Below are positions 18,513 to 31,234 of a stretch of 64,000 nucleotides of DNA, piece after piece (position 1 is the first letter of the stretch; each line of letters starts with the position of its first letter). This DNA comes from Phylloscopus collybita. Taxonomy: Eukaryota; Chordata; Aves; Passeriformes; Phylloscopidae. The notes below the pieces were generated by a model. That model searched no databases. It was not told the DNA's origin and worked only from the letters and a program-made list of their open reading frames with translations. The stretch is from contig JAJNNQ010000045.1 of assembly GCA_027886175.1 (NCBI GenBank), positions 1,293,001-1,357,000 on the forward strand, read 5' to 3'. The position numbers and the translations under genes were made by a program.

Positions 18513-19355
18513 TTGTCTCTACTGCCGAGGCCATCTGACCTATTTAAGCGAGTTTGCTGTGTGGAATCAAAGATAAAATACCTGCAACTCGACTTCCCCC
18601 TAATGAAAGCTTCTGTTGAGAGAAAACTTCTATACAGACACCATTCAGGTTTTGTGTTGGCCAGAGGCTGCAAATGTCAGTGTCCTGTGAGCAGCACACG
18701 GTGGGCAAAATGTCACACGCTGGCCTTTCCCTGCAGCCCTGCTGGCCTCATTGTGGCAAACTCCGTGGATTCTGCATCCCTCCATTGTGTCAGCACTGCA
18801 AGTACAAAGCAAATAGCACTTAAGCCGATCCTGTCTGATAGCTGGAAAGGAGAGGAGGATTTAGGACACCAGAGTTTATTGCCAGCTCCATCAAAAACAT
18901 ATGGTAGCCATAGGAAACCTCTGCAACCCAGTTTCTCTGGTGATGAAATGAGAGAAGCTATCATTCAGTTTGATTGGCTTGCCAGTCAAAACCACGTGGA
19001 GTTCATCACACAAAAGACCAAGTTAAACACTGTCTGTCTGGGGCTTTTTTTCTGCTCTTTAAAGCAGACAAAAATAACCCAGTGGCAGTCACAGAGTGGG
19101 GAAAAAGTAGACAACGTGGTCAGTATTTTCTACCTTCAGCAGGACCTTTTCAGAGACCTGGACTGTTTATCTTCCACTGAAGACACGCAGCTGAAGGAGC
19201 CCAATTTTCATGGCAGCACAATTTTATGTGAAAGACACTTCTTTGTAGGGGATGTATCAAATTTAGCCTTACAGGATGGCTCACCAAAGCCTCCACAACA
19301 TTTTCAAGTTTGGCCAGAATGCCATACTGATGGAAATACACGAATATCACAGTGA
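18513..19355 (+). other. Long open frame of unknown meaning (280 codons; 250 residues from its first ATG at 18603)
   Basis: This is the longest open frame apart from the TMEM132 exon. It begins at a TTG and has its first ATG at 18603. The product has no family I recognise, no signal peptide, no transmembrane segment and no clear repeat. Its composition (Ser, Gln, Cys, Lys, Leu) is unlike a typical conserved domain. It lies antisense to the inferred intron 1, and I saw no polyadenylation signal or promoter tied to it. A chance frame, or a decayed repeat or retrocopy, is more likely than a gene. Confidence 0.15.
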
Positions 19356-22300
19356 GTTGGTTGGGTTTTTTTCAAGCACTCGAGTGTCATAAAAATGGGA
19401 ACATGCAAGATGTAAGTTACAAACTTGAGCAAGTTCTGGCCTTGGCAATGAATCAATTCCTTGTCCTGTGTCTCCTTCTCTAGTTTTTAATAGCTCTGTT
19501 CTTTCCTCTGCTGTTTAAGTCTCTGTCAGATGCTGATAAGCACTCACTCCTCTGTTTAGACACTGAATTGCTTTGCACAGCTCCTTGTTTAAAGAGAGAT
19601 TAGAGTCCTAGAGTCTGAATGGGGCAATTTACTCAGCACTCTTCACTGCCACGAAAACCAACAAGAACCAAGAGGACCAAAGAGCTCAGACTTGCGCAGG
19701 ATGAAGCTTTCAGCTGCAAAAGTGTAGAAGGAGGACACAGAGGACTCAATAAATGAGTTAAAATGGTTTTCCCCTTACCATTCAGAAAGAAAAAAAGAAA
19801 AAAAATAAAAAGCCTCCACTGGGCTCTGCATTACACAGGTACAAGGGAAATTACTCAAAGAGCCAGGTGTAACCTGGCAGTGAGTAACTGTTCCAAGGCT
19901 GGAACGGAAAAAGGGGTTTCTTACAATCAGATCTGAGCCAGGCTCTCCCTGGGGTTTGTAATGCACTTTCAGCACACATCTTGACATGTTCCTCACTAGC
20001 AACTCACATCTCAGGGCTGCTGTTCCCAGGGTCCTGGACTCTGCTGGGAATAAACCCCTCCAGACCTCTCATCCCACCTCAGCAACTGAATATCCTACAG
20101 CTGCAATCATTTTTCCCATTATCCACTCAGGCAGTGTGGGTGAGTTCTGCAGGAGGTTCTGTGAAAGCCAAGCACAGAAACCAGACAGGAGCAGGGACAG
20201 GGCACTGCGTGTGCAGCAGGTGAAAGCACCAAAGCAAGGAAGGTAAGAGGGTGTAAGAGCCTTACTGATGATGGATGGAACTTGGCAAGGCAAGGTGGCA
20301 AATGCTGCCAAGATTAGTCTCTAGTCTGTCAGCTTTTCCGAGTGGGAACCAAGAGCCTCAACCTCCGCTGCCTGGCGTCTCCAGGAATCTGCAAATTCGG
20401 TGTTAAACATCTAAATCGTGGAGGAAAAAAAGACCCTGGAAGTGCTGACTTGGATCAGCATGAACTGTTGCAGAATTTCACTCGTAGGAAAATTTCACCA
20501 CTGGTATAAATTAATAAAGTTTCATAAAAGACAGAAAAATCACCATGTGCTGTACCAGCAATGACCCGACCCCAAAAATATTTTTTAATTGCTTCTTGAA
20601 AAAAAACAAAGTTTATTTTTAATATGAAAATTTAATTTAAGAGTAAAGCAGCCACTTAACCCTTCTTTACTTTACTTTCTCCTTCATGGAGGAATTTGGA
20701 ACACTAACAGATGCAATGCACTCACATTTTTAATACCTGCATGCATTAAATAGTTGCTTGTATGCAAACTGTGACTTAAACCATGCCAGAATATCCCAAT
20801 ATCCTGGCTACAACCCTGCTAATCATCTCCATTTCAAAAATGCAGGGAGGATTTATGAGAAGATTAATTGAGAAATGAGGCTGAGGGGGTGGGGGACAGC
20901 CCTGCCCGTTCGGGAAATGAACTCGGCGTCACCTTTAACCTCCAAGTAATTCTTTGTCACACAGCACAAAGCAACTCATCATTCCAGAAGAGCAGCAGGA
21001 CAGAAACCAAGCGGAAATTTATCTGGTTAAACACCTTCTTTCCCAGGGATTCATCAAAAGGGATGGCTGGAGCACTGGTGCCTTTGTGCTCCCAGCACCT
21101 CCAAGGGCTGTTTTTAAAGTGCCCTGGCTGCTGCTAAGAGAGCAAAGGCCACTGTGGATCTTGGGATGAGCAGCTACTCCCCAACCCCCAGATCCTGTCT
21201 CTCAAGTATCCTGTCCTGACTCAAAAGCTTTGTGGGAGCATCCCAGCTCTCCCTAGCAGCCACTGGGTGCTGTTTGGTGACCCCTGGTACTGAGGGAAGG
21301 GGCTCCTCGAGCCCCAGCCCACAACTTCAGCCCTTCTGCCATCCCTTCTCTCCAGTTTACCTGCAGCAGAAACCTGAGTGGGGCAAGAAACGACAGGGAG
21401 AACAAAGTGCTGGCAGTGAGAAGGGGAAAGGCAAAACTACAAAAGGAAGAATGAGATCCAGAAGAGGGAATCTTCCAGGGGAACACAAGCAGTCCTGACA
21501 GAATGCTAAATCACAGTGAGAAAATACAGCAGAAGAATGATGAACACATGGTTTTAATTCTGTTTTTAAGGCAGAGAAGATGACTGAGAAATCACTCTCT
21601 AAAGTCTCTTTTACTTGCTCTAATGTCTTGCTGTAACCTGCCCAGGAAGGGCCAAACCAAACCACTTCATCAGTGCCACACCTGAGCAAAGTGTCTGGCA
21701 GAACACATCTGGCAATTCCAGCTCTGGAATTAGGATGCAGAAGCCAATGGGACCACGCTGTGCTTTCCAAAATGAAGTTTATATGAAAGGAGTACATTCA
21801 GAAGCCAAAACAAAGGCTTGCCTAAGATGAAGACGAGAACCTGGATCCAGTTTATGTTCAAAGCAACAATCTGGTGCAGCTTCAGGGAGGGCATTAATGC
21901 CAGAGGCAAAGTTGGCCTGTGCAGCTCTGAAGGTACAACAGAGTAATTCTGCATTTTCTGGAGTGGGTGGAAAACAGAATCCTACCTTCCTGTTGCTTCT
22001 CAAGTGTCCTTAAAGTCATGGCAAAGACAAATGACAATGATGGATGCCAGTTTGTTATGCTGAGCACCACAAAACTGCACAGAGCCAATGACTTGCACCA
22101 TCTTTTTAAGAGGTTGAATGTGTCGTGCTCCTAAAGTGCTGTAGTGCTCAAGAATCACTGAGAGCTCCTTGCAAATCAATGCAATAGAGCCCTGCAATAC
22201 ATTTTGCAAGCACTATTTTTATCCTTTCCTAATATAACTTCCAAACCTTTCTCCTCCCCCACGTCCCTGCCACAGATCCCAAATTCACACAGCTAAAACC

Positions 22301-25300
22301 ACACAGTGCCTCCAACATTTTTTTTCCAACATGTGCGGTCCTTAACAACAAATTTAATTTCTTCCTTTCTTTGAAACTCATCTTCATTCAGCCTGGCTCC
22401 TAAGGGAAATTAATGAGGGCTCACTGAATATGTTTACATAAGATCTCCTCCAAATTTATGTTATTAAGCATTAAGAGTGGTTTTATCTGCCCTCTAAGGG
22501 ATGGAGGGGCTGATGTGTCTGGCCAGAGATGTCTCAATACCATGTCTGCTGTCCACTCACACCCCACTGCCTTTGCTGCCAGCAGCCACAGCAGCTCTGG
22601 TGACAGAGCCTGGAGCAGGGGATGGGGTAGCAGCTGAGCAAAAGCTGATTTCTTCAGGGAATTTCATCATTTCTGGGCTCCACCGGCAGCGAGGTGCCGG
22701 CACAGCAAGGCACACTCAGGGCTGAGGAGGCTGGAAGGGCCTGGCTGTCCCCACTGTTACCTGGCTGGCACTGTGCCCAGGGCCAGGCAGGAGCTGTGAC
22801 ACTGCTGTGGTGACACAAACACCCACATGTGATCCACACAGAGCCAGGCTGGAGCCCAGCTGCTCATCCCCAGGCAGCCTTGCTCAGGAAAGCCTCTCTG
22901 CTGCAGGAATTCTATCACTGATGGGAACTTCAGTTCCTGGTGGACTCCACAACCACACCTTGCTCTGTGACATTCAAGAGAGGCTTTGGAGATAGAAAAA
23001 ATCCTTCTGCTCGTTCTTATTCATGTAAAAGAAATAATATAGCTCTTTGTTTGTATGCATCACATCACGGGCTGCACGCACAAGCACAGATAAAACTGTA
23101 GTTGTGCTTACACTCACAACTGCAGCTCATTTCTGCACAACAAACTGTGAATCCAGCTGAACTAACTCTCAGCCTGCCTGGTCACATCGAGTCTGAGCAA
23201 GGCAAGAGCTGGATACCTTCTCCCTGCTGTAACTCCTCTGGTGTCAGACATCTGGCTGCAGTGAAGCTGTGGTCTAGCACGGCTATTGGACCTAGACAAT
23301 GGGATTTCAGCAATGATTAAAGATGCCTGTGGCTTCTGGGCAGGCAGGAACAAAGGAAACCCTTCTGCTGGAAAGGCTGTCTCCACTTCTGCAGTTTTGT
23401 CTCCTTCATTAGCTAACAAAGCAATGACTCCAAATCATGAAAAGAAACAGAAACTCTTACCACCCTGACCAGCTTCCAAGGCCTGTCCTGCAGTTCCTTT
23501 TGGCTCCATGTCTCCCCAGGTAACCCTTGCCAGCTAAGGCAGAGTGGTACAAGAGCCATTACATCACCCACACTTGAGAACCAAAACTTTAACAGGGATC
23601 ATTTTTCCTTCAATAAAGAAATACAAAGCTAATGCCACCCTGAATTCCCAAAGTACTGTATTAACACTCTTGTCAGCTGTAGGGCTTTTGGACTGCTATA
23701 TATTTATTTTTTCCCCCTTTATAAGTCTGTTTAAACCTGTCTGCATTTCAGTTTGCTAAAGCTGTTTAGCCAAGTATGAACTCCATTCATGGCCAGCTGT
23801 AATGAACGTCACAGGCTGTAACCCAAGCAGGCAGTTGTGCCTGTTTGCTGGAGACTCTCATTCAAAAAACCAAAGAGAACAAGAGTAGTTTTAGAGATGC
23901 TGTAAATGCTGAGCTGCTTGCTCTGAAAGCTAATGCAGAGTCTTGTTCTCTGTGCAGACAAGGCCTCCAAGTGAGGGGGGTGTGGGAGGGAAGCCTTATT
24001 TACACCAGGCTCCTCTGAGCTAACAACTTACAAGGGGTGTTTTACTTTAAAGGCAGAATCATGCATTGATTTAGAAGACAGATACCAGCACCTTCTACCC
24101 TGGCTGGGCCCAGAGCAGACTATGGAAAGCTCCTGCCCTCTGGGCTGTGTGGTAAAGAGCAGAGCACCTCTCTTCTTGGTATAAATTTAAAGGGAGGACC
24201 TACAATATGGAGAAATCTTCAAAGGCCAGTCAGGTTTCCAGTCCAACAACCCTGCCAAGTGTTCCTTTAATCCTTTATTTACCAGTAAATCTGCCTCTCT
24301 GTTCAGCAGGCTTTTACTGGGATTGGGTTTCAGCCTGCAACCCAAAAGCTGTAAGCATATGCTCTGTAGCCCTAATGAGAAACTCAATCTATTAATGAGC
24401 AGACCTTCTCCACAGGACCAGGCCTTGGCAACATGAGTCAGTTCCTGAACTTTCACCTCCCGCTTGGCAGCAGACCAGACTAACTCCACATCTCTCAGCT
24501 GGCTTACATTATCAGCTCATTATTAACATACATCAGGGCCAGATCTCTCCTACATGCACCCAGCAAACAGGAAACTACACAAGGGGAGGGCTCCTCATTT
24601 TTGTCTGACTCTGGAGCTCATAAAAATGACTAATTAGAACCAGCTCTAGCAGAGGCACTCTGCAGATCACACGTTCCCTCTGAACCTTGGTCCTGACTTG
24701 GGATAAACACCCTGGAATGCCATGGCAGCCCATGGCTGGCTGCAAGAATCAGCCCCCCTTCCCTGTGCACCAGAACCTTGCAGCTCTTACCCCCAAAGCT
24801 GGTGTGAGGCAGAGGTGTGCTGCCCTCCTCACTGCGGAGTCAGGAGACTGCACTGCAGACGGAACAAACAACGTGTCCAACGTCACACAAAGTCACAGAA
24901 AGCTCAATTCCTCAATCAGTTCCCCTGCAGACAGCCCCTGCAGCAGGGAGAGCTGTGGGAACCCTTTGCAGCCCCTTTCAAAGGACACTGGTGTGTACTT
25001 TAGATCTGCACGCTTGCCTGGGCTCAGAGACCTGGGCTCAGAGCGCTGCTTTGAAGTGGCCTGTGAGCCCCCAGCAGTGTACACAGCACTTTGGGAAAGC
25101 TTTCCAGGACATCTCTCATGGCCAGAGCTCTCAGGGAGCACGGGACAGCATCCTCTGGCACAGTAAGCACTGTCCTCAATGACCCAGGACTATTTGTCAT
25201 GCATTGTCTCACTTCATTTTCCTCCTTATACGATCAGTATTTACTTTTGCCCTCCAGTCCCCTCTCCTCAGCTGTCATCCTTCAGCTCAGAAAACTTAGC

Positions 25301-28300
25301 TAACAAAAAACAAAAAAGAGAATCTCTCCTCCAGATGCCTGGTTCAGATCCAGTTGCACCAGCCAGATAATTGTTCCCATCTCATCTGAGCAGAGATGCC
25401 AGCACAGTCAGTGCCCACATCAGAAAATGTAGGTGGAGACTGAAGGAGCACGAAAGGTCAGCAGAGTCTGCTCAGGTCAGACAGGTGCTGTCAGTGCTGT
25501 GGATCAAACTGAAGCTGTTACACAGCATTCTGTACCTGCAGCCATCCCAGTTTAAGGTTCATACATCCTCTTGATGCAGAAAACTCACACCCACTCTGAA
25601 ACACCCTTTCAAGCAAACCAGACTTAACACGAATCAATACAAAATCTGGCAAAATCTCAGAGCCTACACAAGCCCCTAATTTTCTTTGGCTGCTCAAAAG
25701 GTAGCAATTTATATTCCTTTTTTAAAAAAAAAAATTAGCTGTGGTTAGAATTACTTTTCAGAGCTGATCTCATTTCATAACTCGCCTCCTATTCAGACGG
25801 AATTTATGCACAGATGCTCAGAGCCAAAAATCTGTTCTCATTTAATCCACAGCAGAACAGGTAAAGAGCAGATCTATTCCAGCCAGGTTGGTGCCTTGCT
25901 GCTCCAGCCTCCCCTAAGACAGCAGCAGGCACGAGGAACTCACAGCTGCCAAAAGTCCTGCTGCTCCAAGGGGCTTTTGTCAGCTCTGCTCCTCTGGGAG
26001 TTCCCATGCTGATAACTAGAGGGGAGCTAAAACAAAATAATCTTACAGGACCAAGAGCTTTCAAATGCAAAAGAGCTGGAAACAGATTTTTAAACTATTT
26101 TAAATGCACTGTCTTTCCCAAACCTGCAGAGATCAACAGCTATGGGATATTTTGTGGAAGCAGGGGTGATAAGAAAAACCAGAGTATTTCAGATCAACTG
26201 GTCAAGAATAAACCAGGATACAACTCCTCCCTGTAATTACACCAAGATGATAAAGCTCAGAATTCAGATGAAGGTTTGTTACCCAAAATAAGGTAATCCC
26301 ACAATAGAGGCACCATATGTGTAATTCTCCTAGGAATGCTGAGTTACCTGAGGCCACTCATTTCTAAGTAGGTAGAAGCTAAAGTAAAATAACCCAAAGT
26401 TCTTTTGCAGAAAGAAATGCCTGGGGCTTTTTAGTGCTCAAAAATGGCTTGGGGTCTTTCAAAGGGTGATTATGTAATGGAGAGTGATATTATTCAAATT
26501 ATAAAACTAAAATATATTAAGGTACATCAACATATTAATGGCTGACTCAAGCAATGGAAAAATGTATCTTTAAATGTATTTTCATTATTAGTTCACATGG
26601 TTCCACATGATAAGAGATGCCAGCAATAGTACAGGTGGTGGAAGAGGAAACAAAAATTTGTTAGATATTTGATACCAGTCTAATTGCAAAGAGGTGAGAA
26701 ATTTCATTCTCAGTAACATTTACAGAATGCAAAGAAAGTCCAACTCATCTTCAAAATAAGGGCGTGTTACCAACTCAGTCACAGCAATGGACCTCCTCCT
26801 TCTGCCTTTCTTGCTGCTTGGGACTGACTGAAAATCTGGGCAAGATAAATTCAGTTTTCCAACATGTAAAGCTACATGTTCTTATCATAAAAAAAATAAT
26901 CTGGATTCCAGCAGCAATTCAAATGTTTTCCCCAAGTATGCAGATGTAACTCCTGCCCCCTCGCTAGGCCCCTACAGCTGAGAATTGAACCAGCCTCTTA
27001 AACTGAAATACCTGCACAGGCAACCTGATTTGTGATGCTCAGGTCCCTCAGGTCTCAGCAAAATTAGCCCCATTAAGAAACAAAGCACAGTCTGGTGCCT
27101 ACATATGGATTTAGCAATTTCACTTTATGTTAGCCAATTAGAAAACACTGGCTCTTCTCCTTTCCCAAATGCTTTCAAATTAATGAGGGAAAAAAAAATC
27201 AAAACACGTAGCAAAGGCTGAACAAAGATTGGTACTTGATAGAATTTGCATGTAAATCCTCCAAGATTCAATTTTAAGTAGAAGCAAACAAGCAAAATAT
27301 TTACTGCTCAGCATTTCACAACCACACCAACCTTAGCTTGCATTTAAAGGCTTCAGAGGCACTTACAGGAGTGTTCATGGGGTTTTCAGCCTGAAAGCTG
27401 GGAACACTGCTGTTTGCTGAAGGAACTATTCTGCAGAGAATTATTCAAATTATCTGCCCTAAGAGCAGACCCAAGCAGGGGCTGAGTCCTGGCTGTCCTC
27501 TTCTCTCCTCAGCCCATCTCACCCCACAAACCCACACTGGCTGCTTCCATCTGCTCCTGCCTCCTCAAAGATTAATGGCAATTGCCAGAGCTCCCTGCAA
27601 ACTCCCAGCAGAGCTCTGTTTTCTCTGAGTTTCTCCCAGCCTCAGCCATGCACAGCAGAGCTGATTCATCTTCCTTGCCCATGCCATCCATCTGGAGCCC
27701 AGGAAAACCCTGGCTCCTGTGAATGCTGCCTCAGATAATGTCTGTGCTCAGGAACAGACCCACTGAACACTCACTGGCAAATATCTCTGTTGGACATATT
27801 TGAATTTGATGTGGGCTAGAAATAATTCCTAGGAGTTTTAGCTTCATTTCCTTTCAGAGAAACACCTCTCCCCGTTTTCCTTCAAGCTTATATACTTGAA
27901 TTACCATATCTCCTTAAGCAGCAAAAAAGCAATAACTTCACCAGATCCAGGAAATATTAGTGGCATTATTAATGTAAATAAAGGATTTTTCATAGCATTT
28001 TTAAAGTTATTACAACAAGAGCATAAATAAACCTCACCGATGGAATATTAGTATTTTATGTTGGTATGGTTATTGTATGATACAGTCAAGTAGGGAACTT
28101 GGGCACATTTTATTCCTGTAACTGCCAAATAACCACATCAACAACTCAGTGCTGTTAAATCTCCTTCTGTTTTGCATTTTCCATTCATTTCCTTCCAGCC
28201 TCAACACTGTCCCCAACTCAAAAAGCTTTAACTGAACCATAACGAGCCTCACAATAAAGCACCTCAAGAACTAAAGAAGACAAATGTCCTTTTGGCTTTT

Positions 28301-31211
28301 AAAGCTGCATTTCTCATTAGAAATGCTGCCAATTGAAACAAATCTTGAAAGGTGAGCATGGGCTAAGGGGCAGAGAAGTCAGATGGAGGTTGGCACACCT
28401 AGGTTTTATTCCTGGTCTCTAGATTATTCACTAAAACACTAAATACTGGTCGTTTTCAATCTCATTTAAGAAGTAACTACTTGCACTCAGGATCACATTC
28501 CTCAGACAAAGCAGGATGAAACTCTTCATGGATGAAATGGAGCAAATAAGAATTTTCTGCTATCAAGAGATAATCACCCCAGCCTCAGCTCCACTGGCAG
28601 CATGCTGCAGGGAAGGGATCTGAGACCATTCCTGCAGCCCAGCTGAAAGACAGGCACTCTGCAGGAAATCGTGGGATCTAAACATTTCACCCAGTTAATC
28701 TTTCCTTCTAAACCCCCTCAAATCCCACATTTTACATAGAAATCCTCATTTCCATCTCCCAGAATTCCCTTGCACCTACTAAGAAAGCATCCTGAAACAC
28801 TTAGGGGAGCGAAGCAAAACAGTTGATAAAAATCCTGATTAAACCAGCATGTTTCCATGGTAGGTTTGGATTTCTCCAGGTTTTTGTAACTGCAGATACG
28901 AGGGGGATTACTGGGTGTGTCAGACCTTCCCAGACCTGGCACTCTAGAGCAAAGGAAAAGGATTCAAGAAGCAAAAAGACAGTTGCTTCAGGAAAAATGA
29001 AACACAGCCCCCTGAGCTATGAGAAGGAACTTGCAGCACATCTCTCCTTTCTCAGTGTGAGGCTGACAAAGGCACTCTGCTAATAGATAATATTTATTTA
29101 TTTATTTATTTTACAGTATTTCTGCCAAAAGTAATGAGAACTAAGTGTTACTGCCTCACAATAATTCCTGGAATAATGAGCAATCCCAGGCAGCCTCGAC
29201 TCTAGATGGCGTTGGCAGCTGCTCTTAGAATCCATCAACTTGCTCCAAGTATCAAACTCATGGAGATTGGCCTGAGCTGGTCTTACTGCAGGCAGAAAGA
29301 ACTGCTCCTCCTGCACTGATCAGAGAACTGGAGAACTCTGTTTAGCAATTCCAAAAGTGATTGGACAGTTACAAGTATGTATTCATTTTGTTGAGAATTA
29401 TTTTATATCCACAGAGAACTGAACATCTATTAGCAATTAGGAACTATTTCTCTATTTCTGCAGAGAATGATGATGCCAGGAGGCTGAACTGTGACAGTGG
29501 TTGATACCACACAGGCACGGGGTATGTGCTACCATTTCCCTGCCCTGATTACACAATTTGAGTGAAGTGCAAACTCCTCAAAGAGTGCATTTGCACATTT
29601 CATTCTGTGACTGATTCACCCCAACAGGATTCCCCAAAAACTACCATGGTTCCCAAGACTCTTAACCCACACAGCTGCCCATCAGGAGCCCCAGTGAGTT
29701 CTCATCTCTATTTCTAGCAAAGTGGTGTTGCTCAGGAGGTGCAGTTATGGAGCTCATCTTTGGGAGGATCACAACTTCCACAGCTCCGCACTGAGCAGGA
29801 ATCATTTGATTTCTTCAAAGCAACTTGAGTTTCCCACCATTCCTCAGAGCTCTCTACTCCTCAGTCCCAAAACAAGCACCAGCACTGGCACAGAGTCCCC
29901 ACGTGCTGGCTGAGCCCTGGACAGGGAAGGTTTGCAGCAGGAACACAGGACACGAGGGAAAAGCTGGATGCTGCTTCAGCCTCTAAAATCAGTTAGTGAG
30001 TGCCTGTAGCCCCAGGCACGTCACAAACGTGGCACCCTTAAATCAAACACTTCAGAAAGTGGATGTGAGGAACAAAATGTAAATATTCTCCCACTTGGGC
30101 CATGACAGTGACTGTTTTGACTTTATTACTGCTCTGCTGCCACAGTTCCACGTTCTGGGGAGTCAATTCAGTGACAAGCAGCTCCCACTCCAGCCAGGAC
30201 TGGCACACACACTCTGGGTGCTTCCAGGGCAGATGCCAGGAGAGGTCTGGTGGCCTCATGATCTCCCAAACGACACCTGTAACTCCCAGAAGGAAGAGAT
30301 AAATCACACCCAGGTAATACCTGGCTGCTCAGGTGAGCAGGACCAAGACCTGGTGACCTTTTCTTTCTGACTGGAGGGGAGTTTTGTGATTCTCAGCACT
30401 GCAGTGCCTTTGATGCAGCATTAAAATGCTGCCTAAGTCTGCTCCTGTGACAACTCTTTATTTCAAATGATTGTTTATGAAATTTAATAGCAGCAGTTCA
30501 TTCCTGGGTGATGGTGTCTGACACAGAACACTTAAAGTGAAATGTGAGTGGCATTTTTGTATGGCTCCTGTGCTGAATATGATCATAGCTCCAGTTAATT
30601 AAATGAGCTGTCATTAGGTCGGTATGAGTTAATTGGCCTTCTAGGGGCCAAAATTAAAGCTACAACACATCTAGGGTGCAGACTTTCAGGCTGAACTTGA
30701 ATTACCACATTTGGAGTCTGGGAACAGCCAGCACCCAGAGGCAGCAATTCTGAGACCCAACCTACACGGCTCTAGAAATTTGGTCATTTCTTTCTTTTTC
30801 AGCTTGTAGGCTGAGCTCTTGTGAAAATCTGGCCCCTGGGGTTTAAGGAAAATGCAGTCTGTAGTGTAAGCTCCTCATTTTGCAGCTGGAAGTTGATGTC
30901 GGTAGTTTTCCCATAAACTGAACAAGGAACAAGCCAGGAGCCTCCTTGCCATAAAGAAAGAACCTGCTAGGTTTTTTTAACCTTTTTATTACTAGCCTTA
31001 CTTCAGTTTGCTGTATCACTATTCATTTACTGGTTCACAAAAAGCAAGCTCAAAAATACCATAAATTCTCTGCCCAGAACCTAACATCCAAGCCTGAAAG
31101 TTTTTTTTCCTTGGAAACAGCTTGGTTATTCATGTCTGGTAAAAAATTTGCATTTCTTGTTCCTAACCTAGATGAGAAGCATAAAACCATCTACATGAGA
31201 AAAAGCTCAGG
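19356..31211 (-). other. Intron sequence, no gene seen
   Basis: About 11.9 kb of noncoding sequence with all frames short (at most about 160 codons). Small features only: a purine-rich A/G tract at about 19786-19812, a 14-bp direct duplication (CCTGGGCTCAGAG) at about 25017-25044, a (TTTA)n tract at about 29091-29113, and a TAAT-rich stretch at about 30590-30655. No LTR, LINE tail, tRNA or CpG cluster was recognised. Confidence 0.55.
29091..29113. repeat. (TTTA)n microsatellite
   Basis: Short tetranucleotide tract of about five TTTA units, nearly perfect. Confidence 0.85.
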
Positions 31212-31234
31212 AAAAAAAAAAAAAAAAAAAAAAA
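31212..31234. repeat. Poly(A) tract of 23 bases
   Basis: An uninterrupted run of 23 A. Upstream sequence shows no recognisable processed gene, and no flanking direct repeats were noticed, so it reads as a homopolymer rather than a proven retroposon tail. It produces a Lys run in an unrelated open frame. Confidence 0.9.
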
